From assembly GCA_903859795.1 (NCBI GenBank), contig CAIOOC010000342.1, forward strand, positions 1 to 20,801: 20,801 nucleotides of DNA, in the 5' to 3' direction. The position numbers and the translations under genes were made by a program. Below are positions 1 to 7,925 of the stretch, piece after piece. The DNA comes from an uncultured Bacteroidia bacterium (GTDB taxonomy: Bacteria; Bacteroidota; Bacteroidia; Bacteroidales; Prolixibacteraceae). The notes beneath the pieces are model-generated. The model searched no databases, had not been told where the DNA came from, and saw only the letters and a list, made by a program, of their open reading frames with translations. Each line of letters begins with the position of its first letter. Positions within the stretch are counted from its first letter, which is position 1.

Positions 1-55
1 ATTATCATATTGTCTATTCTATTTGGTCCCTTTAACTACCAAACTTAATATCCAA

Positions 56-577
56 ATGAAAAATCTACTTCTAACAATCGCAGTATTATTTTGCTTAATG
101 GGCTGTATGTCTTATTACAAAGTGCAAAAGGAGAATCCGGTTTCTGCTGGCACAATGGAGAAGGTATATTATAAGTACAAGTATTTCATCCTGCACAAAG
201 GAGATTCGGTATGGCATCTTTCCATTCAGAAAATTGATCCAAATGAAATTTCCGGCAACTTATCTGCCTTGCCCTCAAATAGGTGGAAATTCACAACAAC
301 CAACCCTAATGGCGGAACAAGGTATAAAAATACCAGGGGAAATAACGAATCCTATGTACTTGACGAAGTGCATTTATATCTAGACGGTGGTGCAAAATTC
401 CAGGGATTAAAATCAGGATCCAATGTTGCAATTCCATTTTCTGAACTTATCAGAGCTGAGATCTATACAAAAGACACAGTGAGGACACAGGAATCATCGT
501 TAATAGGAGGGATCGGAATTACAGTGGTTAGTGCTGTAATTATAGGATTAGTAATAGTTCTCAGTGTGGGCTTCTAA
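56..577 (+). CDS. Small predicted lipoprotein with a C-terminal membrane segment
   Basis: I do not recognise the family. From the ATG at 56 the product is 173 residues. It opens with a hydrophobic leader, MKNLLLTIAVLFCLMGC, whose LMGC end is a lipobox, so Cys17 is the probable lipidated residue. The middle (about 20-145) is polar and looks like a soluble beta-rich domain. The last 25 residues are a Gly- and Val-rich hydrophobic stretch that could be a membrane helix or glycine-zipper segment. The frame is open upstream to a TTG at 23, but that start would put a hydrophilic extension before the leader, so the ATG at 56 is preferred. A lipid anchor plus a C-terminal hydrophobic segment is an uncommon combination. 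The gene stands alone and converges on the fucosidase remnant. Confidence 0.75.
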   Translation: MKNLLLTIAVLFCLMGCMSYYKVQKENPVSAGTMEKVYYKYKYFILHKGDSVWHLSIQKIDPNEISGNLSALPSNRWKFTTTNPNGGTRYKNTRGNNESYVLDEVHLYLDGGAKFQGLKSGSNVAIPFSELIRAEIYTKDTVRTQESSLIGGIGITVVSAVIIGLVIVLSVGF

Positions 578-615
578 TTGTAACAATTTGTATTAATTCC
601 ATAGTCATTTTGTAA

Positions 616-643
616 TTGTTTAAAGTCAGATATCTTTAAACAA
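616..643. terminator. AT-rich hairpin between convergent genes
   Basis: TTGTTTAAAG at 616-625 and CTTTAAACAA at 634-643 form a perfect 10-bp stem with an 8-nt loop. On the + strand it is followed by a T-rich stretch (ATTTCTT). It lies between the 3' ends of two convergent genes (577 and 703) and could end transcription from either side. The stem is AT-rich, so it would be a weak intrinsic terminator. The rest of 578-702 shows nothing else I can name. Confidence 0.5.
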
Positions 644-702
644 ATTTCTTGTCTGCGATATTACCATTCCCAAAAGAAAAGTTGATTCTAATTTATGGGG
701 AT

Positions 703-1290
703 TCAATAGATAAGCCTTTTAATCGAAACCTTCCCTGAAGTTCTAACCGATGAAGACCTAATTTTGACGCTGAATACTGTTTGAAACTCATCCAGTGTCT
801 GCTGGGAACGGGTAATCCTGAATGTGGAACGATTGCTGAGAAATTCTATAGAATTCCCTGCTTTTCCGCCATACATCTGCAGATCCCAATCCTGAAAATC
901 AAGTCCTGAGGCTTTTGGGGCATCACCGTCGGAGAATGTTACTTCATACTGACCAATCCGGGTCACAAATTGTGTAAGATTAAAACTCATCTCTTTCCAG
1001 GTAGTTCCGGTGAAGGTGTTAACATCCCATTTGCTAATTTCGACTAGGGGCTCTTCGGTCTGGTCTGTTCCGTTTTTATGGGATAAACCGTCGTAGAAAC
1101 TACCCAGGTTCTCCCTTTTTTCAGGTTCAAGGTTTACACCACGGACATTATAAACTGCAAAATTCCGGAAGTGAGGCATATCTTTGGAATTTGTAACAGA
1201 CAGCTTTATTTTCAGTGCCGTAGCCGACTTAAACCAGCAGATTCGTTTATGGCCGACCGATGTTCCGGCATATACTTCATGCCACTCCCC
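703..1290 (-). pseudogene. C-terminal part of the GH29 fucosidase, cut off by an in-frame TGA
   Basis: This stretch continues the fucosidase reading frame directly after the TGA at 1291-1293; there is no frame change. The first 37 codons (1180-1290) read GEWHEVYAGTSVGHKRICWF and onward, which fits the beta-sandwich that follows the catalytic barrel in many GH29 enzymes (a W-x-x-V-x-x-G-T-S-x-G-H-K-R-I pattern). The remaining 158 codons (703-1179) include a tract from about 60 to 158 that looks like an additional C-terminal domain. An ATG at 1177-1179 exists, but it lies inside the sandwich domain, so it is unlikely to be a real start. The two parts together would make a protein of about 586 residues. 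Either the gene is inactivated, the truncated catalytic part is made alone, or the TGA is a sequencing error or is read through. Confidence 0.8.
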
Positions 1291-2463
1291 TCACTGATTC
1301 ATAACTTTAATCCGAAAAGCCAGAATACGTTGTCCCATAGAAAGATCCTCCTGCAAAATGGCATGGTTTATCTCAGTTGGCGTTGAAAAACTGATTTCCA
1401 TTTGATTTCCGGTTCCTGCTGTTTTTGCTTTGGGTGTTCCGAATCGCCGCTGAATCTCCTTTCCGAATTTGGCATAGGCGTTAACATGTGATTGAGGAAT
1501 TAATCCGGTCGTGTCGGGTGTAGAGTTCAGCAGGAGCAGGGCGCCACGACCCACCGATTTGTAGTAAATATTCATAAGCTGATCTGTCGACAGGATCAGA
1601 CTGTCCGAATTGGATCCCCAGAACCATTTGTGACCCTTGTTTTTGAGTAACGGTACGTCTATCTCGGATGGGGCGTAGGCATCACCAAACGGATCAGACT
1701 GGACAGCCGTTGCGACTCCGGTTTTAAGATCTTTGCTGCTAAGGGTATACCAATTGGAATATGGGGCAAATCCGTCTTCGTTGCCCACCCATCGCAAATT
1801 GGCCATGGGGCCTTGCAATATTACGGCATCGGATGCATACTTTTCAAGAATATCATTTACGTTGATGAGACAGCTGCCGTCAAACCAAACTTCCTTAACC
1901 GGACCGTATTTGGTTAAGACCTCTGTCATCTGCTGACGGAACACTTGATTATAACTCTCCTGTTTAGCAGGACCTTTCGTGACTCCCCCGCTGCCAATGC
2001 CTGCACCCCAGGTCTCGTCACCCGGATAAACATAGATCCCCAGGTCCAAACCATATTTTTTGCATGATGCAGATAAATCCTTGAGGACATCTCCCCTACC
2101 GTTTTTCCATGGTGTATTTTTTATCCCATATTCGGTTGTACTGGTTTTCCACCAGCAGAACCCCCCGGTATGCTTGGCAACAAACAGAATCAATCTGGCG
2201 CCCCATGATTGGGCCACCTCACACCACTGGTCTGTATTTAATTCCGTTGGATTAATGCGGTTTATCGGTGTGGTGTGATTATCATATTCGCGCCCCTGCC
2301 AGGTTGCCGGATCGAGGCAGACAAACATGGTCTGCTCGTATTTTTGCCACCTGAGCTGGACTTTTGAAGGCAAGGGAATCAGAATGGTTTTTGGAGAGGT
2401 TTGTGCCTGGGTAAATATGGTAAAACAGATTAGAATCAATAATAGGAAAAACGGTTTTTTCAT
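1291..2463 (-). CDS. GH29 alpha-L-fucosidase, catalytic part (truncated by TGA)
   Basis: The product is a secreted exo-acting alpha-L-fucosidase that would release terminal fucose from glycans. A signal peptide ends near QAQ at residues 19-21. The barrel shows GH29 landmarks: TWQGREYDN (54-62), WGARLILFVAKHTGGFCWW (87-105), NTPWKNGRGDVL (116-127) and KEVWFDG (190-196). Asp195 in that last motif matches the family nucleophile. The usual KHHDGF reads KHTGGF, so one substrate-contacting His is replaced by Thr. The frame ends at a TGA (1291-1293) in the middle of the beta-sandwich that follows the barrel, leaving 390 residues. It is the last gene of the leftward glycosidase cluster, 110 bp after its upstream neighbour, and may have lost tight co-expression because repeats lie in that gap. 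Fucosidase family assignment is firm; substrate linkage is unknown. Confidence 0.85.
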   Translation of the reverse strand: MKKPFFLLLILICFTIFTQAQTSPKTILIPLPSKVQLRWQKYEQTMFVCLDPATWQGREYDNHTTPINRINPTELNTDQWCEVAQSWGARLILFVAKHTGGFCWWKTSTTEYGIKNTPWKNGRGDVLKDLSASCKKYGLDLGIYVYPGDETWGAGIGSGGVTKGPAKQESYNQVFRQQMTEVLTKYGPVKEVWFDGSCLINVNDILEKYASDAVILQGPMANLRWVGNEDGFAPYSNWYTLSSKDLKTGVATAVQSDPFGDAYAPSEIDVPLLKNKGHKWFWGSNSDSLILSTDQLMNIYYKSVGRGALLLLNSTPDTTGLIPQSHVNAYAKFGKEIQRRFGTPKAKTAGTGNQMEISFSTPTEINHAILQEDLSMGQRILAFRIKVMNQ

Positions 2464-2499
2464 AACTGTTAAGTAAAAATATCGTTAAATCATTTTTGC

Positions 2500-2544
2500 C
2501 ACCAAGGCACCAAAACACCATCCGCCAACTGGCGGACACCAAAG
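2500..2544. repeat. 8-bp tandem repeat interrupted by a 16-bp palindrome
   Basis: CACCAAGG (2500-2507), CACCAAAA (2508-2515) and CACCA (2516-2520) are in 8-bp phase. The palindrome TCCGCCAACTGGCGGA follows (2521-2536; 7-bp arms, 2-nt centre), and then CACCAAAG (2537-2544). Removing the palindrome plus one of the two flanking CACCA copies (21 bp) restores three perfect in-phase units. It sits in the 110-bp gap between two glycosidase genes. As RNA the palindrome could form a small hairpin. Confidence 0.75.
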
Positions 2545-2573
2545 TTTCTCATTTTTTAGGTATTTTTTGTTCT

Positions 2574-4730
2574 TTATTGCTCTAACAACCCCGCATCTTT
2601 TGCCAGTTGAAGTACCTGCGGCTTCACGGGATACCGCTGAAGTGACAACCCTTTAAGATGGTCCTGCAAACCACCCAGAATTATACGCGCCTGCCTGGCA
2701 TAAAGCTTATTAATTGCCTCATTATCAGCAGGGGATATTTGATCCAGTTTTGGTATTTTTAGTTGTCCGGTGGACGCAAGCCGAAGCCGTTCTGCCAATG
2801 CACCCAAAATCTCTATGACAACCCTTGCCTGTCCCGCCTCAAACGATTCGCCGAGTTTAGCCTTTTCCATCGAATTGAGGAAGAGTCCCGCAGCTGCAAA
2901 ATTGACCGATTGACTTTCTGAATCAAGCTGCGCAGCCAGATTCCAGAAGGTCTTATCCTGAAATGACGGAATGGCTATTTGCCTTTTATTAACAGGATTA
3001 CCTCCGGGTTTGGCATCACCGAGCAGGAATTCAACCGTCAGATCCTTTTCTGCCCCGTCAAGCGGAAGAAACAGCGAACCATCAGATTCAATTGGGAAGA
3101 GCTTTCCGCCAACCATTGCATTAACAGGCACTCCCGTACCGGTGGCTGCAATAAAAAGGTGTGTTTTTCCGTACGAAGCGGGGATTTTCTGAACCAGTCG
3201 GGTGATTCCGGGCGGAATATGGGGCCAAAGACGAACACCTTTTGCTGTATATTCGTATTCGAACAGTCCGCGTAACAAACCGCCCGAGGCTCCCCAGCAA
3301 TCATAAACGAGGTTATATGGCTGTTTGAGAGTTCCTTCCCATGGGAGCAATCCCCATGAACGTAACGGTGTTTCTGCGCGAAACGCCTCCATCATTGGCC
3401 GCATGGCAGCCCAGGCTTTGAATGGGTGGACAAACTCAGCCGCCCTGAGACAGGCCATATCCATAGTCCCCTGATGGGCAGGCCAGCCTCCTCCGTTGCA
3501 CCAAAAACCGTAGGTCATATCTCCCTCTCCGGCGTGGTCATCGTATCCCGGGTAGTTGGGAATAATAAGTCCATGAGGCGCGAAACTACCGGGTTCCTGA
3601 GGACCCTTGACCTTATCAAGCATAAAACGGATAATCTTCGTATTTGCCTTGTCATCAACAACACGGAATGCACCAGCAAAATGGTTGGGCTGCGTTTCAA
3701 AATAGCCATGCTCCGGAGCTCCAAAGATACCACGACGTGTTCCTGCCAGATCTTCACCCCTTATAAAATAACCCTCAGGTGTCATGAGCCGAGGTAAAGC
3801 CTCGCGAACCTTTTGTGCCGTCGATCGGTACGTTTTAGCGTCGGCTGGAAGATTACACAACTCGCAAACTTCAGCAAGCCGCTCCAATCCTGCAACGTAA
3901 TTAACAGAAAGCTCTGTGAGATAACCCTGCCCTATCGATCCGTCTTTTTTCCGGGGTGCGTACGATGGCGCCAAAAGATTTGCCCCTTTCCCTCCGATAA
4001 GCAAATTTACTTTAGGATCGCGACGACTGTCAAGGAACGATGCCACACGTTTAAGTTGTTCAAGCCTCTCTTTTGCAGCAGTTATATCATGCCGGACTAG
4101 CAAGCGGTCAGATTCCATGATGAGTCCGGCAACAGTGGTCCCGATAAACCAGTCTCCATCGATAGCACCGTCACCCTGATTGAACCAAACCCCCTGCGAG
4201 CTGATCTTTCCGTCAATCTCCTGTCCGACTGCTCCCCCTTTCTCCCTGGGATCGCCAAAGCCGTTTTTGCTCCCTCCGTTCATATGATAATAAGCTGCAT
4301 CACACAGACAACCATCGGGACCAATCAGGCCACGCCCGTCTTTCCTCACACCGTCGCCCATCTGCATAAACCACATCGCCTGCGAATTTCCAATCCATGA
4401 AGCATACGGTTCCTCACCCAGAAATGGCATCATAGAATAGGTAGCCCCAAATGTATTCTGAATCCACCAGCAGGGCCAGACAGGCCCCTCAACATAGCCA
4501 TTCCAGTCCCGTTTATAAAGCAGGGGAAGGTTAGCCATATTGGGCGAAGGACGTGTCGATTCAAAGGCTGCATTAAGGGCATTCAGCATGCCGACATCAC
4601 CGTCACCTTCAACATATTTCCCTGTAAAGTGGCCCCCTTCAGCACCGTTTAAAGTTATTCCTGTGGATTTTTGTGCCGTAAGTCCCCACAAGATAATCAG
4701 ACAAAAAACAGTCCTCCAAGTAGTTATCAT
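2574..4730 (-). CDS. Secreted six-hairpin-like glycoside hydrolase of unrecognised family
   Basis: 718 residues. A hydrophobic leader (about 1-24) indicates export. Residues about 80-480 are rich in Trp, Gly and aromatic motifs with helical spacers, as in (alpha/alpha)6 toroid glycosidases; examples are WPCWWIQNTFG (85-95), QGVWFNQGDGAIDGDWF (179-195), YFETQPNHFAGAF (343-355) and GFWCNGGGWPAHQGTMD (408-424). The segment LWPHIPPG (501-508) and the following beta-rich stretch to about 575 resemble the small C-terminal beta domain of such enzymes. The last 120 residues are helical and hydrophilic, an extra domain I cannot place. I do not recognise a specific GH family and cannot point to catalytic residues with confidence, although acidic residues in the QGDGAIDGDW and GEGD motifs are candidates. 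The gene lies 21 bp after the DUF5703 gene, so co-transcription is likely. Confidence 0.7.
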   Translation of the reverse strand: MITTWRTVFCLIILWGLTAQKSTGITLNGAEGGHFTGKYVEGDGDVGMLNALNAAFESTRPSPNMANLPLLYKRDWNGYVEGPVWPCWWIQNTFGATYSMMPFLGEEPYASWIGNSQAMWFMQMGDGVRKDGRGLIGPDGCLCDAAYYHMNGGSKNGFGDPREKGGAVGQEIDGKISSQGVWFNQGDGAIDGDWFIGTTVAGLIMESDRLLVRHDITAAKERLEQLKRVASFLDSRRDPKVNLLIGGKGANLLAPSYAPRKKDGSIGQGYLTELSVNYVAGLERLAEVCELCNLPADAKTYRSTAQKVREALPRLMTPEGYFIRGEDLAGTRRGIFGAPEHGYFETQPNHFAGAFRVVDDKANTKIIRFMLDKVKGPQEPGSFAPHGLIIPNYPGYDDHAGEGDMTYGFWCNGGGWPAHQGTMDMACLRAAEFVHPFKAWAAMRPMMEAFRAETPLRSWGLLPWEGTLKQPYNLVYDCWGASGGLLRGLFEYEYTAKGVRLWPHIPPGITRLVQKIPASYGKTHLFIAATGTGVPVNAMVGGKLFPIESDGSLFLPLDGAEKDLTVEFLLGDAKPGGNPVNKRQIAIPSFQDKTFWNLAAQLDSESQSVNFAAAGLFLNSMEKAKLGESFEAGQARVVIEILGALAERLRLASTGQLKIPKLDQISPADNEAINKLYARQARIILGGLQDHLKGLSLQRYPVKPQVLQLAKDAGLLEQ

Positions 4731-4751
4731 CTCAATTTTCAGATTAGGTTA

Positions 4752-7118
4752 TTATTGTGAAATGGTCCACCCCGATGCGGTAGTTACATCTCTGGCGCGC
4801 GATTCCGGTGTGACTTTTAATTTTATGATTTTGCCATCCTTAACATTCCCCTCAATCGTTGTATTGTGCATGGCATGCAATTTGAAATCTACATTCCACC
4901 CTTTTGGCCAGGCCGGAAGTAACAGGATTTTCCCGTTATCCTCCTGTAAAAGCATACGTTGCAAGGCAGTGGAACCAGATCCGAACTGGTCAAAGTCGGG
5001 ACATGAATCGGGGCCCTCTCTTCCGAACAAGGGGAATCTGACCATTGGCGAGGCGATCCGGAAACGACGCACAAGCCCTTTTGCCGCCTCTTCACCATTT
5101 CCGGCGTAGGCCCAGTCGATCTGATCCTGCGTCCAGCATCCGCCACCCATGGCATCCTTGAGCGAACGATGTTCCATGGTTCGGTTTACTATACTGTCTG
5201 TCCCGTTAATAACACCAAAACACCGAAACGGGAATACGGGATAGAGCTCACCATTCTCCGCATTCTCACGCTTCTCCCATTTATCCGCAGGAGCAATCGC
5301 TTTATGGCCGGCGATAGTCTGCAAGGGAACTTCAGGAATCTCACTCCGGAATTTGCTCCACTTTTTCTGATCTTCTGCCGTGCCGGCTTTCATCGCAAGT
5401 AACCGATCGAGGCAAAACCGCAAACCGGCAATATCGGGTGAAGGATTGATTGCAACCCACCACGTCTCGACAACCTGGGCGGGTTCAAGACGGAGTTTGC
5501 CATTAGCTTCACGCGGATAGTGCTTATCAAAGAAAAGTAACACTTCCCGGGCAAATGGGAGCAAAACTTTATCACGAAATGCCAGATCACCGGCATAGTT
5601 TACATTATCGCACATCATTGCCAGTATCTCAAGGCCGCAGGTGAAGTAGTAATCATGATACCACCCCACGTATTTCTCTCCGGGTTTGGTTCTGGGGGGA
5701 CGTCCCTCGTTACCGCAATCATGCTCCGCGCCATCAGGTTCTATATTCTCGCGGTAATAAGCACCTTCATGACCAAACCATGCTTTTGTAATTGCCTTTC
5801 GCATCTCAAGCAGGTTTGAGTAATAGCTGAAAAACGGTTTCATAAGATCGGTGTCGCCACTTGCCAGGAGGGGCCAGTAAAGAAGGCGTTGATTTTGAAA
5901 AGTGTAACGTCGTCCCCACAGCCTGTCATCCTCATGGGTGAGCCACGAACCATCCTTTTGCGGTATCATCCCGGTCCGGTTTTTCAGATCCTGCTCCTTA
6001 AATCTCAGCTGCTGAGTGAATAATCCACCATTAAACTTTGTCTGAACTTTACCTCTGCTCTGGCAGGCCATAAGGAACCTGAAAACATTGTAACTCTGAG
6101 ACGTCAGGGCGGCTCCATCCTCTTCATCGCGGAAACCTTCTCCGTTTGCTTCACCTTTGAATATTTCCCGTTTTGCTTCCGGAAGGGCATTGTCGGTCGC
6201 AACAATCCAGCTACGGTTCCAGAACCCGGACCACCAGCGGTTGTGTTCAATCCACTCCTTTTTCAGATTGGAGGGACGAGCTGCCTGTTTTTCAATTGTA
6301 CTGATCCATTTTGAGGGCTCAGGGGTCTGCATTGTAAGTGCGTGAATACGGACGTCGAACGATTTTCCCTTGCCGGTAAGAGCGCCGCCGGTCAACTTGA
6401 GTTGCTGGCTTTCGAGCATATTTCCGAAGGTATTGAACCGAAACGGATCAGGAAATTTTGCGGCCATCTTTTCAACACCGTAATATTTCAGGTCATCCTC
6501 GTAAATACTCCGGTTGCCAACGGGAAAGTACCAGAGAATTTTTCCATCTCTTTCGAACTTCACATCCTGTGACGGTTCGGCTCTGGCAGAAGGGTAGAAT
6601 TTTACACCATTAAATTCTGCCAGATTGAAAACAGTACAGTCAATCCGTTTCCATAATTCGGGTTTGACAGTGACAGAAATCTCTGATGGGGAAGAGATTT
6701 CGGCATGAAAAACAGGGTGATTGGCGTCAGCCCAGATGCGAATGGCTACCCCGTCTGCCTCGATCAGGATTGATCCGGTCGCAAGATCAAGGGTTTGGCG
6801 AAACGGCTTACCCGACTTGAAAGGATTGGGATTAAGCGAGATGCGTACCCTGCCTGTTTTGAAAATATCCCCCAAATAATTATAGGCATCATTTTTTGCA
6901 AGAAGTAGGTAAAGATCATCATTTTCAATTGCATAGACTCCGGCAGCAAGATCGCCGTTTCCAATTGGCATTACTCCGGTGGCATCTTTGGAAGGAGTTG
7001 TCCAGATCACGTTATAGCGGCTGATACGATTCTCAGAAGCAGAAGTGATTTTCGGAAAATTCTGAATGATCAGGCATAGGATTATGCCGGTCAATAAGTG
7101 ATAACGGAATTTTTTCAT
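4752..7118 (-). CDS. DUF5703 / GH95-like six-hairpin glycosidase
   Basis: 788 residues with a signal peptide (about 1-27). The region from about 34 to 300 begins RYNVIWTTPSKDATGVMPIGNGDLAAGVY (given here as its parts: YNVIW, MPIGNGDLAAGVY) and continues with LLLAKNDAYNYLGDIFKTGR, the pattern of the DUF5703 N-terminal beta domain. The MPIGNGD motif is shared with GH95 fucosidases/galactosidases. The part from about 320 to 720 is Trp-rich and helical, consistent with an (alpha/alpha)6 barrel. The end, ILLLPAWPKGWNVDFKLHAM, resembles the C-terminal beta domain of GH95-type enzymes. The activity is unproven; release of a terminal sugar such as L-fucose or L-galactose is an inference from the resemblance. 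Its start is only 3 bp from the end of the GH16 gene, strong evidence for one transcript. Confidence 0.75.
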   Translation of the reverse strand: MKKFRYHLLTGIILCLIIQNFPKITSASENRISRYNVIWTTPSKDATGVMPIGNGDLAAGVYAIENDDLYLLLAKNDAYNYLGDIFKTGRVRISLNPNPFKSGKPFRQTLDLATGSILIEADGVAIRIWADANHPVFHAEISSPSEISVTVKPELWKRIDCTVFNLAEFNGVKFYPSARAEPSQDVKFERDGKILWYFPVGNRSIYEDDLKYYGVEKMAAKFPDPFRFNTFGNMLESQQLKLTGGALTGKGKSFDVRIHALTMQTPEPSKWISTIEKQAARPSNLKKEWIEHNRWWSGFWNRSWIVATDNALPEAKREIFKGEANGEGFRDEEDGAALTSQSYNVFRFLMACQSRGKVQTKFNGGLFTQQLRFKEQDLKNRTGMIPQKDGSWLTHEDDRLWGRRYTFQNQRLLYWPLLASGDTDLMKPFFSYYSNLLEMRKAITKAWFGHEGAYYRENIEPDGAEHDCGNEGRPPRTKPGEKYVGWYHDYYFTCGLEILAMMCDNVNYAGDLAFRDKVLLPFAREVLLFFDKHYPREANGKLRLEPAQVVETWWVAINPSPDIAGLRFCLDRLLAMKAGTAEDQKKWSKFRSEIPEVPLQTIAGHKAIAPADKWEKRENAENGELYPVFPFRCFGVINGTDSIVNRTMEHRSLKDAMGGGCWTQDQIDWAYAGNGEEAAKGLVRRFRIASPMVRFPLFGREGPDSCPDFDQFGSGSTALQRMLLQEDNGKILLLPAWPKGWNVDFKLHAMHNTTIEGNVKDGKIIKLKVTPESRARDVTTASGWTISQ

Positions 7119-7121
7119 TTT

Positions 7122-7898
7122 TTACTTTTTATAAACTTTTACCCAATCGACGATAAAAACATCGGGAAAAACAGTCCGGGCAAGATTTTCAGGTTTGCCG
7201 GGAAGCTCCATGCTCAGGATCATATACTCTTCGATATTCGATATTCCCTGCGTCATCTCATGAAACTTAAAACCATCGATATAAAACGCATACTTTTCAG
7301 GGGTCCATTCAAAGCCGTAAATATGAAACCCCTGGCTTAATCCTTTGAGATAGCTTTTCATCGGTCCGACTGAATGCATATTTGGTCCGTATGCCCAGTG
7401 AACGGCGTGGGTTATTGTATCATTGCCCATCTCGGCGAAATATTCAAAGATGTCCATTTCTGACCCGTAAGTTGAAGGATCCTCTCCCTGTGAGATTTTT
7501 GAAGACTGTATCCAGAATGCGCCCCAGACACCCGAAGATTTCTGAAGCTGCGCCCGGCACTCAAAATAGCCGTACTTCGTATTAAAATGTCGGGCTGTTC
7601 CAACGGCACCGGCTAAAACCGAGTCCCCCTTCTTAAGGGCATAAAGCTTCAGAAAGCCATCCTCAACTTTAACCGCCTCAGCCGAATTGTACCCGACTCG
7701 GCGCGGACCAACGCCACGCACATTCCATTTGGTAGTGTCAAGGGTGTTCCCCTTGAACTGGTCGACCCAGACGATATGATAGCCCATCCCAGCCGGAAGA
7801 TAGCGTCGTTGCGACATGGCATTATTCGCCGGATTTGTCTGGGCAAATCCCATCGTAAACATTAAAAACGTGATCAGAAGTATGGATGCTTTTTTCAT
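7122..7898 (-). CDS. GH16 endo-glycanase
   Basis: 258 residues, secreted (leader 1-20 ending GFAQ). The GH16 signature EMDIFE is present at 147-152, giving nucleophile Glu147, assisting Asp149 and acid/base Glu152. This is the E-x-D-x-x-E (beta-bulge) form found in laminarinases, agarases, porphyranases and kappa-carrageenases. Other family features are the YGYFECRAQL strand (109-118), WGAFWI (125-130), THAVHW (163-168), YGFEWTPEKYAFYIDG (194-209) and a C-terminal VDWVKVYK strand. The length is that of a single catalytic domain with no binding module. It probably cuts a beta-1,3- or beta-1,4-linked backbone inside the chain; the exact polymer cannot be decided by eye. It lies between the DUF5703 gene (3 bp) and the TIM-barrel-like gene (27 bp) in the leftward cluster. 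Confidence 0.9.
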   Translation of the reverse strand: MKKASILLITFLMFTMGFAQTNPANNAMSQRRYLPAGMGYHIVWVDQFKGNTLDTTKWNVRGVGPRRVGYNSAEAVKVEDGFLKLYALKKGDSVLAGAVGTARHFNTKYGYFECRAQLQKSSGVWGAFWIQSSKISQGEDPSTYGSEMDIFEYFAEMGNDTITHAVHWAYGPNMHSVGPMKSYLKGLSQGFHIYGFEWTPEKYAFYIDGFKFHEMTQGISNIEEYMILSMELPGKPENLARTVFPDVFIVDWVKVYKK

Positions 7899-7925
7899 TT
7901 CAATTTACTGATATTGTGATTTTAA

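Noticed and set aside
703..1179. Independent 158-residue gene
   Set aside because: Its ATG lies inside the sandwich domain of the fucosidase, and it is in frame with the upstream part.
1180..1293. Frameshift in the fucosidase gene
   Set aside because: Both parts are in the same frame; codons across the gap translate into the expected sandwich domain with only one TGA.
1291..1293. TGA recoding (Trp code or selenocysteine)
   Set aside because: Other genes in the window use TGA as a normal stop, including ispD and the fucosidase's own end, and I see no clear selenocysteine hairpin after it.
2500..2544. CRISPR array
   Set aside because: The repeat units are 8 bp and contiguous, with no spacers of CRISPR size and no cas genes.
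3515..3757. Short open frames on both strands within the glycosidase genes
   Set aside because: They overlap long genes with clear family signatures and lack start context or recognisable content; they are shadows.
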